A stretch of 42,502 nt of DNA from Gandjariella thermophila (lineage in GTDB: Bacteria > Actinomycetota > Actinomycetes > Mycobacteriales > Pseudonocardiaceae). The stretch is taken from positions 1 to 42,502 of the forward strand of contig NZ_BJFL01000037.1 in assembly GCF_005405885.1 (NCBI RefSeq), in the 5' to 3' direction. The notes under the pieces were generated by a model. It had not been told where the DNA came from and ran no database searches. It saw only the letters and a list, made by a program, of their open reading frames with translations. Each line of letters starts with the position of its first letter. Position 1 is the stretch's first letter. Shown here piece by piece: positions 7,536 to 16,910 of the stretch. The position numbers and the translations under genes were made by a program.

Positions 7536-7903
7536 TCCGGCCCGAGGACCTGTTGCCGCTACCCGAGGCGCTGACGCGGTGGCCGGTGCTGCGGCGGTTG
7601 GCCGACCTGACGGCAGGGTGGACCTTCGCCTACGCCGAGCAGGACGGCGTGGCCGAGTGGACGGCGCTGCGCACGTGGCCGGACGGCACGGCGGACATCC
7701 TGCGACTGCGCGGTGAGACCGACGCCGAGTCACTGCGGGTCGACCCGGACGGCTACATCGTGTGGAAAGCCGACGGCACGGCGGCCGACGTGGTCGACAA
7801 GCTGACCGCACTGCTGCCGCCCGGTCACCCGTTGGCGCCGCGGCTCGCACTCGGCCGCGCGCCCGATCCGGCGTCGACCGCCCGGCTGTGGTGGCCACGG
7901 TGA
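7532..7903 (+). CDS. Hypothetical protein (123 aa)
   Basis: GTG 7532 overlaps the preceding stop by four bases, and its own stop overlaps the next GTG (7900) by four, so translation is probably coupled. The product looks like a small globular protein: an N-terminal helix (PEALTRWPVLRRLADLT), then alternating strands (GWTFAYAEQDGVAEWTALRT, ADILRLRGE, SLRVDPDGYIVWKAD) and a helix (VVDKLTALLPP). The folded look and biased codons make it a real gene in my view. I cannot name the family. Confidence 0.65.
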   Translation: MIRPEDLLPLPEALTRWPVLRRLADLTAGWTFAYAEQDGVAEWTALRTWPDGTADILRLRGETDAESLRVDPDGYIVWKADGTAADVVDKLTALLPPGHPLAPRLALGRAPDPASTARLWWPR

Positions 7904-8079
7904 CCGCAGAACCAGGCGGCTGGTCCGCCGTAGACGACTTGCCGGAGCACCTGTCCGGAACGTTGCCGGTGCGCGTCCCCGGACCGGTGCCGCCACGACC
8001 CGACGACCCGCACGTATCACCCGGTCGGCACGTCATGGAACGCGTGCTGACCGGGTTGCAGAACCTACCCGACGACTAG
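7900..8079 (+). CDS. Small acidic hypothetical protein (59 aa)
   Basis: GTG 7900 overlaps the upstream TGA as GTGA; the stop TAG is at 8077-8079. The product (VTAEPGGWSAVDDLPEHLSG...) is acidic and Pro-rich, ending MERVLTGLQNLPDD. It is the last member of the overlap-coupled series that starts at or before 7278. I do not recognise a family. Confidence 0.5.
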   Translation: MTAEPGGWSAVDDLPEHLSGTLPVRVPGPVPPRPDDPHVSPGRHVMERVLTGLQNLPDD

Positions 8080-8095
8080 AGAGGCACCCGTTTCG

Positions 8096-8407
8096 TTGAG
8101 GTCTGTCACCAACTCGACCGCGTACGCGCGTGGCGCACGTCCGCGGCAACCCAACCCGGCGTTGACCGACCGTGAGCGACAGGTGCTCGCGTTGATCGCC
8201 GAGGGGCACCCAAATGTGAAGATCGGCCTAGAGCTGCACCTTTCCGAGCACACCGTGAAATCCCATGTGCGCCGCATCATGCGCAAGCTGCACGCCCGGA
8301 GCCGCACACACGTGGTCACCATCGCCTACCGTCGGGGCTACCTGTCCACGCAGGTCAGCGACTCGGCGATGACCGGGACTCGGAGAGACCCGGTTGAGCG
8401 ACCTTGA
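8096..8407 (+). CDS. LuxR-type HTH protein (stand-alone DNA-binding domain)
   Basis: The 103-residue protein consists of little more than a GerE/LuxR helix-turn-helix: LTDRERQVLALIAEGHPNVK then IGLELHLSEHTVKSHVRRIM and RKLHARSRTHVV, with the conserved E, G and TVKSH..RI..KL residues. No receiver or ligand domain is present, so it is an orphan regulator. The TTG at 8096 is the assigned start, with a weak GAGAGG about ten bases upstream; a TTG at 8162 just before LTDRE would leave only the HTH. It follows the small-gene series by 16 bp and precedes the hisS leader, so it may regulate either. Confidence 0.8.
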   Translation: MRSVTNSTAYARGARPRQPNPALTDRERQVLALIAEGHPNVKIGLELHLSEHTVKSHVRRIMRKLHARSRTHVVTIAYRRGYLSTQVSDSAMTGTRRDPVERP

Positions 8408-8546
8408 CTCGCTTAAAAGCCGCGCTATTGGCCCTGGTCAATGGCTACGAGCCGCCCACGGGAGGGTCGAGTGCGCGGTTCGGGCTACGTTTGGCGGGCG
8501 CCAAGCCCTGACTGGTTGTGCGGGGCGGGCGTTGTGTCGCACCGAT

Positions 8547-8605
8547 GGAGCAACGCAGAGTAAGTTACTTGCTTCGCTCCGTAGCTCTGCAGGAGGATCT
8601 TTCTC
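8547..8605 (+). promoter_or_regulatory. Structured leader before hisS with two competing hairpins
   Basis: GGAGC (8547-8551) can pair with GCTCC (8576-8580), and GCAGAG (8555-8560) can pair with CTCTGC (8585-8590). The two stems interlock and cannot both form in simple nested fashion. The second ends directly at the Shine-Dalgarno AGGAGG (8591-8596), nine bases before the ATG. AGTAA-G-TTACT lies in the loop. The arrangement resembles a translational switch. No T-box consensus is visible, so the ligand or signal is unknown. Confidence 0.4.
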
Positions 8606-9907
8606 ATGGCGCAGGCCGCCGAACCAGCCTCGGGTACTCGTGACTTCCTCGCAGACGACGTCCGGCGCCGTGAGCGTGCGTTCACCACAGTGCGGGAGGT
8701 CTTCGAGCGATACGGCTTCGACCCTCTGGTGACGCCCGCCTTCGAGCGGCTTGACGTGCTCACCGGCAAGTACGGCGACGAGGGTGACAAGCTGATCTTC
8801 AAGATCCTGCGTCGCGGCGAGCACGAGGCCAGCGGTGAAGCCGATCTAGCGCTGCGCTATGACCTCACCGTCCCCCTGGCCCGCGTGGTGGCCACCTACG
8901 GCAACCGGCTTCCGACCCCGTACAAGCGCTATGCGCTCGGCTCGGTGTGGCGCGCTGATCGCCCCGGGCGGGGACGTTTCCGGGAGTTCACCCAATGCGA
9001 CGTGGACACCGTCGGGTCGACATCGCCGCTGGCGGATGCAGAGATCCTGTGGGCGATCCACGACGCACTAGAGGCATTGGGCATTGAGCAGTTCCGCTTT
9101 GAGATCAATTCGCGTCAGGCGTTGTTCGGGCTGCTGGATGCCTACGGCGTGCCGGCCGATCTCGGCGGCCGGGTGCTGATCACGCTCGACAAGCTCGACA
9201 AGTTGGACCCGGATGCCGTGAGCGCCGAGCTGGTCGAGCGTGGCTTGGCGACTGCGACGGCCTCCGCGCTGGTTGCCGATCTCGCCTCCGATGATCCTGA
9301 CCGTGTCCGCAAGCAGCTCGACGGCACCGAGCAGGGACGCGCCGGGTTGGCCGAGGTGGATCGTTTGGTGGAGCTGACCGCCGGGCTGCCCGCGGGCCGG
9401 GTGGCCTTCACGCCGCGCATGGTGCGCGGACTTGACTACTACACCGGCCCGATTTTCGAGGTCTCGGCAACGGGTTATCCCGGATCGATCGCCTCGGGCG
9501 GTCGGTATGACGGATTGGTCGCCGCGCTCGGCGGCCCGGACGTACCTGCCTGCGGTGGCTCCATCGGCATCGAACGCATCCTGGCCAGCCAGCAACCCAG
9601 CGAAACCGAAGCACGCGGGCTCGACGTGGCGATCACCGTCCTGGGCGCCGAGGCCGACCTGACCGCGCTGGCCGCCGCGCTGCGCTCCGCTGGGTTGCGC
9701 GTCGGTGTATACCTGGGCTCCTCCGGCAAGCTCGCCAAGCAACTGAAGTGGGCCAACGACCAGCGCGCCCGGTTCGCGGTGCTGTATGGCCGCGACGAAC
9801 AAGCCGACGGCGCGGTCACGATCCGCGACATGCACTCCGGCGATCAGGAACGCATCGCCTTCACCCAGGCAGCCGCGTACCTCGCAGCTCGCGTGCGCGG
9901 TGACTAG
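8606..9907 (+). CDS. hisS: Histidyl-tRNA synthetase, accessory (second-type) copy
   Basis: This 433-residue class II synthetase is complete. It has SGTRDF at the N-terminus, LRYDLTVPLARV (motif 1 region), SVWRADRPGRGRFREFTQCD (motif 2), the histidine-specific RGLDYYTG and SGGRYDGL, motif 3 (GGSIGIERI), and a C-terminal anticodon-binding domain from about residue 330 (LDVAITVLG ... GVYLGSSGKLAKQLKWANDQ). It charges tRNA-His in the cytoplasm. The segment FERYGFDPLVTPAFE with GKYGDEGDKLIFKI is unlike the usual actinobacterial housekeeping enzyme as I know it (GTKDLLPP...) and resembles the type common in Bacteroidetes and some other lineages. I therefore infer a horizontally acquired second copy; the housekeeping hisS is not in this window. 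AGGAGG precedes the ATG. A 204-residue unknown gene follows 27 bp later. Confidence 0.95.
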   Translation: MAQAAEPASGTRDFLADDVRRRERAFTTVREVFERYGFDPLVTPAFERLDVLTGKYGDEGDKLIFKILRRGEHEASGEADLALRYDLTVPLARVVATYGNRLPTPYKRYALGSVWRADRPGRGRFREFTQCDVDTVGSTSPLADAEILWAIHDALEALGIEQFRFEINSRQALFGLLDAYGVPADLGGRVLITLDKLDKLDPDAVSAELVERGLATATASALVADLASDDPDRVRKQLDGTEQGRAGLAEVDRLVELTAGLPAGRVAFTPRMVRGLDYYTGPIFEVSATGYPGSIASGGRYDGLVAALGGPDVPACGGSIGIERILASQQPSETEARGLDVAITVLGAEADLTALAAALRSAGLRVGVYLGSSGKLAKQLKWANDQRARFAVLYGRDEQADGAVTIRDMHSGDQERIAFTQAAAYLAARVRGD

Positions 9908-9934
9908 AGAAGCCGAGGACAGGGAGCAGTTCGG

Positions 9935-10549
9935 ATGGGCTTACAGGGCGCCAAGATCGCCGCCATTGTCGCCGAGCGGGGCATCCCCGACCCCTGGGAC
10001 AGCTTCGGGGCCTGCATGGATGCCAACGCCGGCCACGTCAACCGCATCCGTGCCGCCATCGAAACCTGCCGCAAGGACCCCACTGACACCCACCGCGCGG
10101 CCGTGACCGCCGAGTTCGTCGCAGCTCGCGCGAAACTCGACCGTGCTACCGGACTGGTCCGCACGGCACTCACCGACCTCGACGCCGACGGCGGATGGGC
10201 CGCACTCGATGCGCGAGCAGCACGCCTGGACATCGACGACGTCTGCGGACCCGAGTGGGGTCTACCCCGGTTCAACCATCCATACCGGGTGATCCAAGAA
10301 TCACTGCGGTTCAACTGGACCTACATGAAGCAGCACGGCGTCCGCGCCTTCTACGAGATGACGCTCCGGTACCTCGATGACCTGCACGCCAACCTCGACG
10401 TCTGGCAACGGGCCTGGGAGACCGAGCAAACCACCGGCACCCGCGACCACCTGGTCATGCTTGACTGCGAACTGGTCGCCCTGGAAGCACCCATGCACTG
10501 TGGCGTGTGCCGGAAAACGATCGCCCCCCTGCTCTACCTCGACAACTGA
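9935..10549 (+). CDS. Unknown protein (204 aa) co-transcribed with accessory hisS
   Basis: ATG 9935 follows AGGGAG by about eight bases and lies 27 bp after hisS, so the two form an operon. The protein is soluble and mostly helical. Recognisable features are DPWDSFGACMDANAGHVNRI near the N-terminus, HPYRVIQESLRFNWTYMKQH in the middle, and a C-terminal CGVC pair in MHCGVCRKTIAPLLYLDN that could bind metal or form a disulfide. There is no signal peptide or membrane segment. I do not recognise any family. Possible roles, all speculative: tRNA-His modification or protection, a partner of the synthetase, or a cargo gene unrelated to it. Confidence 0.75.
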   Translation: MGLQGAKIAAIVAERGIPDPWDSFGACMDANAGHVNRIRAAIETCRKDPTDTHRAAVTAEFVAARAKLDRATGLVRTALTDLDADGGWAALDARAARLDIDDVCGPEWGLPRFNHPYRVIQESLRFNWTYMKQHGVRAFYEMTLRYLDDLHANLDVWQRAWETEQTTGTRDHLVMLDCELVALEAPMHCGVCRKTIAPLLYLDN

Positions 10550-10559
10550 CCAAAATCTG

Positions 10560-11075
10560 GCAGTCTCGCGAGAGATACGCGATCATGGCTTTCTCGGCGT
10601 AGGCGTCCAGTTCTGCTTTGGAGATCCGGACGCAGGACTTACCAGCCGCCGCTGAACCGCGTAGAAGGTCTCCGGCTCGACAAGCCCCGGCCATACCGCC
10701 TTGGTCACGTCGGCCTCGTTAGTAATCCCCGTGGGGCGCCTGCGTGGGCCGACTGTCGGCGTCGCGTAGTGCACCCGCAACCCCGCATACGCGGCGTTAC
10801 ACGCCAGCCCCCGCAAATGCTGCGAACTGAACGGACGACCGGAGCGGTTCTGGATGCCGCGCGCGGCAAAGTCCCGCTGGATCGTGCGCAGGCTGTGGCC
10901 CTGGCGTAGCCGCTCGAACAACTCCCGAATGATCGGCGCCTCATCGGGATGCGAACCGGTCCCGCTCCAGATCCGCAATGAGCTTGCCGAAGTCGTCGCG
11001 CGCCTTCCGGGCGTACCGCGACGCCGAACGTACGGTGAGCGTGCTCTGCCCGCCCTCGTCGGAGCCCTCCGCCAT
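10560..11075 (-). pseudogene. Large serine recombinase relic (deleted and frameshifted)
   Basis: Three pieces on the minus strand belong to one large serine recombinase. From ATG 11075 the frame reads MAEGSDEGGQS... ARKARDDFGKLIADLERDRF, like the end of a resolvase catalytic domain, then hits a stop. From about 10960 a second frame gives PDEAPIIRELFERLRQGHSL then RTIQRDFAARGIQ and NAAYAGLRVHYATPTVGP, the recombinase domain (PF07508 type), ending TFYAVQRRL. From about 10650 a third frame gives KSCVRISKAELDAYAEKAMI and AYLSRD, the C-terminal coiled-coil/zinc region. The zinc ribbon and most of the catalytic domain, including the nucleophilic serine, are missing. It is a dead integrase of a former element and marks the right side of the accessory island. 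Confidence 0.8.
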
Positions 11076-11338
11076 GCACCCTCCTCCGCGAGTCCGCGCC
11101 GCGGTCACCTCGGCGGGCGCCAGGGTCCCGGCCCGGTCCCGAGATCCGCGTCAACCCTATTGGGGGTGACCTTGCCGGGTCATTCGGCAGGGCGGCCGGC
11201 GGTCGCCGAGTGGAGAATATCCCCGGCCGACCGGGCGTGTGGGCGGCGGTCCGGCCGGCGCCGCACCCCTGACGCAACCGGAGCCGCCGCCCGCGCGTCT
11301 CTCTGGGTGGTACCCCGTGATCTCGGGAGGCAACGTCG

Positions 11339-11626
11339 ATGAAGCGGCCCCGCCGCCGTAGCTGGCGAAGAGCTGTCGCGGCCGGAGCGTGTGCCCTCGC
11401 CTTCGGCCTGGCCGGCGCCCCGAACGCCGCCGCGGCCGAGGTCAACGCCACCCCGGTCGCGCCGACCACCGCGGCGCCAGAAGGCAGCCGGCCCGACGTG
11501 GCGCAGTCCGACACCCCGGTGCGCTCCACCGCCGTCGGCGTCTCCGCGCTGGTCCTCGGCATCGGCGGGTTCGCCTTCGGCATCGCCCGCCGGGCCCGCG
11601 CGTCCGCCCGCGCCGACGACCGCTGA
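11339..11626 (+). CDS. Small exported, membrane-anchored protein (95 aa)
   Basis: The start ATG follows GGGAGG by eight bases. Residues 1-33 form a signal peptide: basic RPRRRSWRR, then VAAGACALAFGLAGA, with a likely cleavage after AAAA. A Thr/Pro/Ala-rich spacer follows (APTTAAPEGSRP), then one transmembrane helix (VGVSALVLGIGGFAFGIA) and a basic tail RRARASARADDR. It is probably a small cell-envelope protein. No family is recognised. The convergent Fe-S reductase gene is separated from it by a long palindromic terminator. Confidence 0.7.
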   Translation: MKRPRRRSWRRAVAAGACALAFGLAGAPNAAAAEVNATPVAPTTAAPEGSRPDVAQSDTPVRSTAVGVSALVLGIGGFAFGIARRARASARADDR

Positions 11627-11666
11627 TCTCTCCGCGCCGGCCCGGCAGCCCGATGAACCGGTGATA

Positions 11667-11704
11667 CGAAGGGCGCCCCGGTCGATCGACCGGGGCGCCC
11701 TTCG
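11667..11704. terminator. Bidirectional terminator: perfect 38-bp palindrome
   Basis: Arms 11667-11683 and 11688-11704 are exact 17-bp inverse complements around GATC. The hairpin sits between the stops of two convergent genes (11626 and 11716) and has A/T-containing ends (CGAAGGG...CCCTTCG), so it can end transcription from both sides. Confidence 0.9.
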
Positions 11705-11715
11705 GCTGTCCTGGC

Positions 11716-13977
11716 TCAGTGGGACCGGTCGTCGCCGGCGGGCAGCGGGGTACCGGTGGGCACCGCGTCGGTGGCGGTGTCCTGGTCGCTGTCCTGGCCC
11801 CGCCGAACCGCGCTGAGCAGCAGTTGCGCCACGTCGACGACCTCGACGCTCTCCGGCACCTTCTGCTCGTTCTGCCGCGCGGTGAGCCCGTCGGTGAGCA
11901 TCACCCGGCAGAACGGGCAGCCGGTGGCGATCTTCGACGGGGCGGTGCCGGTGGCCTCGTCCACCCGCTCCAGGTTGATCCGCTTGCCGATCCGCTCCTC
12001 CATCCACATCCGGGCGCCGCCAGCGCCGCAGCACATCGCCCGGTCGGCGTGGCGGGGCATCTCGCGCAGCGTGGCCCCGGAGGCCCCGACCAGCTCGCGC
12101 GGCGCCTCGTAGACCTTGTTGTGCCGGCCCAGGTAGCAGGGGTCGTGGTAGGTGACGTCCTCGGTGACCGGGGCGACGGGCACCAGCCGCCGCTCCCGCA
12201 CCAGCCGGTTGAGCAACTGGGTGTGGTGGACGACCTGGTAGTCGCCGCCGAGCTGCGGGTACTCGTTGGCCAGCGTGTTGAAGCAGTGCGCGCAGGTGAC
12301 CACGATCTTGCGCTGCTTCGCCTCCCGGTCCTCGAACACCGAGTTGAGCACCTCGACGTTCTGCTGGGCGAGCATCTGGAACAGGAACTCGTTGCCGGCC
12401 CGCCGCGCCGGGTCGCCGGTGCAGGTCTCCTCCGGGCCGAGCACCACGTACTTCACCCCGGCGATATGCAGCAGCTCGGCGACCGCGCGGGTGGTCTTCT
12501 TCGCCCGGTCCTCGAACGCGCCGGCGCAGCCCACCCAGAACAGGTACTCCACGTCGTCGGCCAGCTCACCGTCGAACACCGGCACCTCGAAGTCCAGGTC
12601 CTCGGTCCAGGCCAGCCGGTCCTTGGCGTTCTGGCCCCAGGGGTTGCCCTTGTTCTCCAGGTTCTTGAACATCCCGCCCAGCTCGGTGGGGAAGTTCGAC
12701 TCGATCAGCACCTGGTAGCGGCGCATGTCCACGATGTGGTCCACGTGTTCGATGTCCACCGGGCACTGCTCCACGCAGGCGCCGCAGGTGGTGCAGGACC
12801 ACAGCACCTCGGGGTCGATCACGCCCAGCTCGTCCGGGCGGCCGATCAGCGGGCGCTCCGCCTCGGCCAGGGCCAGCGCGTCGACCTTGGCGTGCGAGTT
12901 GTCGCCGACCAGGCCGATCTCCTCGCCGGCCATGTCCTTGCGGCCGCCGGCGAGCAGGTACGGGGCCTTGGCGTAGGCGTGCTCGCGGAGCTGGGTGATC
13001 ACCAGCTTCGGCGACAGCGGCTTGCCGGTGTTCCACGCCGGGCACTGCGACTGGCAGCGGCCGCACTCGGTGCAGGTGGTGAAGTCCAGCCAGCCCTTCC
13101 AGGAGAAGTCCTCGACCCTGCCGGCGCCGAAGACGTCGTTCTCCGGGTCGGCTTCCTCGAAGTCCAGCGGCTTGCCACCGCTCATCATCGGCTTCAGCGC
13201 GCCCAGCGCCACGCTGCCGTCGGTCTCGCGCTTGAAGTAGATGTTGAAGAACGCGGTGAACCGGTGCCAGGCCACGCCCATGGTCGCGTTGGCCGCGACC
13301 ACGATCAGCCACACCATCGCCGAGAGAATCTTGAACGCGGCGAACACGCTGATCGCGGCGATGCTGGCTGGCAGCACCGCGCCGAGCGCGTGGCTCACCG
13401 GCGCCGCCCACACCGGCTGGTCCAGCATCCCGGTGGCGGCCTTGAACGCGCGCAGGCCGAGGATGCCGACACCCTCCAGCACCACGACGGCCTCGACGAA
13501 GTAGGCCTGGCCCATGTTCGAGCCGGCGAACCGGGACTGCCGGTCCGCCCGCCGCGGGTGGGCCGCCTGCCGCACGCCGGCGAGCCACAGCCCGCCGAGC
13601 ACGGTGCCCACGCCGAGGATCTCCACGACCAGGTTCCACACCGGCCAGCCACCGAGCACCGGCAGCTCGAACCGGGGCCACAGCACCTCGCCGTACGCCT
13701 CCAGCACGGACAGCGACAGGCACAGGAAGCCCATCATCACGAACCAGTGGGCCACGCCCACGTGGCTCCACTTGAGCATCCTGGTGTGCCCGAGGAACTC
13801 CCGCAGCAGCGTGCCCAGCCGCGCGCCGAACGGGCCGTTGCGGGTGGGGTCGGGTTGGCCGAGGCGGATCGTGCGGATCATCCGAGTCACGGTCACCGCC
13901 ACCATGGCCACCGCGACCACGGTCACGACGGCGCAGATCAACCCCAGCACGATCGGCAGAGCGCCCATGCTCGACAT
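11716..13977 (-). CDS. Membrane-bound Fe-S reductase (Rv0338c-type, heterodisulfide-reductase-like)
   Basis: This 753-residue protein has about five hydrophobic helices in residues 1-245 resembling the cytochrome-b-like gamma subunit of nitrate reductase. Two 4Fe-4S ferredoxin motifs follow at C302/C305/C308/C312 (CTECGRCQSQCP) and C395/C398/C401/C405 (CTTCGACVEQCP). The C-terminus has two cysteine-rich CCG-type domains, with VGCAGAFEDR and later YHDPCYLGRHNKVYEAPREL plus MCCGAGGARMW. The architecture matches the actinobacterial Rv0338c family, a membrane electron-transfer protein whose partners are not fully settled. The ATG at 13977 is preceded by AGGAGAGG; a second ATG three codons on is also possible. 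The last 35 residues are polar and variable. The gene is divergent from dnaK. Confidence 0.92.
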   Translation of the reverse strand: MSSMGALPIVLGLICAVVTVVAVAMVAVTVTRMIRTIRLGQPDPTRNGPFGARLGTLLREFLGHTRMLKWSHVGVAHWFVMMGFLCLSLSVLEAYGEVLWPRFELPVLGGWPVWNLVVEILGVGTVLGGLWLAGVRQAAHPRRADRQSRFAGSNMGQAYFVEAVVVLEGVGILGLRAFKAATGMLDQPVWAAPVSHALGAVLPASIAAISVFAAFKILSAMVWLIVVAANATMGVAWHRFTAFFNIYFKRETDGSVALGALKPMMSGGKPLDFEEADPENDVFGAGRVEDFSWKGWLDFTTCTECGRCQSQCPAWNTGKPLSPKLVITQLREHAYAKAPYLLAGGRKDMAGEEIGLVGDNSHAKVDALALAEAERPLIGRPDELGVIDPEVLWSCTTCGACVEQCPVDIEHVDHIVDMRRYQVLIESNFPTELGGMFKNLENKGNPWGQNAKDRLAWTEDLDFEVPVFDGELADDVEYLFWVGCAGAFEDRAKKTTRAVAELLHIAGVKYVVLGPEETCTGDPARRAGNEFLFQMLAQQNVEVLNSVFEDREAKQRKIVVTCAHCFNTLANEYPQLGGDYQVVHHTQLLNRLVRERRLVPVAPVTEDVTYHDPCYLGRHNKVYEAPRELVGASGATLREMPRHADRAMCCGAGGARMWMEERIGKRINLERVDEATGTAPSKIATGCPFCRVMLTDGLTARQNEQKVPESVEVVDVAQLLLSAVRRGQDSDQDTATDAVPTGTPLPAGDDRSH

Positions 13978-14133
13978 GCCTCTCCTGGTCGGATACCGGG
14001 TCCGTTCGCGGAGACTACGCCCGAATACCGGTCAGTAACCCCCGGACGTGTCCGGCATCGCACCGTTCGGCCGAATCTTGGTCGGCTGGTCGGGAACACC
14101 GTGACGTGGTGCCGCGTTGAGGCTGGCAGAAAG

Positions 14134-14154
14134 GTTGAGCGCGACCGGCTCAAG
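14134..14154. promoter_or_regulatory. HspR operator (HAIR-like), distal
   Basis: GTTGAGC (14134-14140), seven bases, GCTCAAG (14148-14154): the HspR-associated inverted repeat pattern CTTGAGT-N7-ACTCAAG with one arm mismatch. It lies 55 bp upstream of a second, perfect copy, a multi-operator layout like that described for Streptomyces dnaK. Confidence 0.75.
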
Positions 14155-14160
14155 TCTTGT

Positions 14161-14190
14161 TTGACGGTCGGTCCGGTGCTCACGCAGACT
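14161..14190 (+). promoter_or_regulatory. Likely dnaK promoter
   Basis: TTGACG (14161-14166) and CAGACT (14185-14190) are spaced by 18 bp. The -10 element overlaps the start of the proximal HspR operator, so repressor binding would block polymerase. The -10 is a weak match. Confidence 0.45.
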
Positions 14191-14209
14191 TGAGCTGAGG
14201 CCGCTCAAG
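14189..14209. promoter_or_regulatory. HspR operator (HAIR), proximal to dnaK
   Basis: CTTGAGC (14189-14195), TGAGGCC spacer, GCTCAAG (14203-14209): a perfect 7-7-7 inverted repeat 35 bp before the dnaK start. HspR bound here is the expected heat-shock repressor of the dnaK operon. Confidence 0.9.
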
Positions 14210-14244
14210 AGAGCGGCAGGACCACGGCATACCAGGAGGGATCA

Positions 14245-16085
<1,841 letters not shown>

Positions 16086-16089
<4 letters not shown>

Positions 16090-16877
16090 GTGCCAACCAC
16101 GAACCAGCGCGTAGTGGTGCACAGGTGAACGACCAGGGGACCGAGGAGCCGAGAGTCGTGGTCCGGGACCGTCGTCGCATTGACCCACAGACCGGGCAGG
16201 TTCGTGCCCCCGCCGCCGGCCAGCAGCCGGCGGCGGGCGCGGCGGAGGCCAAGGAGGCCAGCGCGCCCCAGGAGGCCAAGCCGTCCGGCCGGCATGCAGC
16301 TCCGGAACCCGCCGGCGAGGCCGGCGGGGCCACCGTCACGGTCGACGCCGGGGAGGTGGAGGAGCTGCGCAAGCAACTCGACGAGCGCACCGCCGACCTC
16401 AAGCGGCTGTCCGCCGAGTACGCCAACTACCGCAAGCGGGTGGACCGGGACCGCGAGCTGGTCGCGTCCACCGCCAAGGGGCAGCTGGCGAACGACCTGC
16501 TCCCGGTGCTGGACGACCTGGAGCGGGCCGAGACGCACGGCGACCTCACCGGCGCGTTCAAGGCGGTCGCGGACAAGATCATCGCAACGCTGAACAAGGC
16601 CGGCCTGGAGGCGTTCGGCCACGAGGGCGAACCGTTCGACCCCTCGGTGCACGAGGCGGTACAGCACAGCACCTCGCCAGAGGTGAACGAGCCGACGGTC
16701 ACGGCGGTGCTGCGCCGCGGGTACCGCTTCGGCGACCGGGTGATCCGGGCGGCTCTGGTCGGGGTGACCGACCACGAACCGGAGCCGGCCACTCCGGAGG
16801 TTCCGGTGGCCCCGGGCATCCCGGAGCCGCCCACAGCGGAGGCACCCGGTGACAAGCCCGCAGAAGAACGCGACTGA
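16086..16877 (+). CDS. grpE: Nucleotide exchange factor GrpE
   Basis: The 263-residue protein has a disordered N-terminal third (Pro/Ala-rich, with [11 protein letters not shown], conserved in actinobacterial GrpE). A long dimerising helix follows from about 95 ([28 protein letters not shown]), then a compact beta domain ([39 protein letters not shown]) at about 170-225. It releases ADP from DnaK. The GTG at 16086 overlaps the dnaK stop by four bases and was chosen for that coupling; GTG 16125 ([10 protein letters not shown]) is an in-frame alternative closer to known starts. The Pro/Glu-rich tail after about 230 is longer than in most homologues. Confidence 0.97.
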
Positions 16878-16910
16878 CCGGCGACGGGACGAGAAGGGAG
16901 GGGGCGTCCG

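Noticed and set aside
11305-11316. GGGTGGTACCCC looks like the T-box core sequence
   Set aside because: It differs from the conserved core, is a simple palindrome, lies before a small exported protein rather than an amino-acid gene, and no specifier loop or antiterminator is visible.
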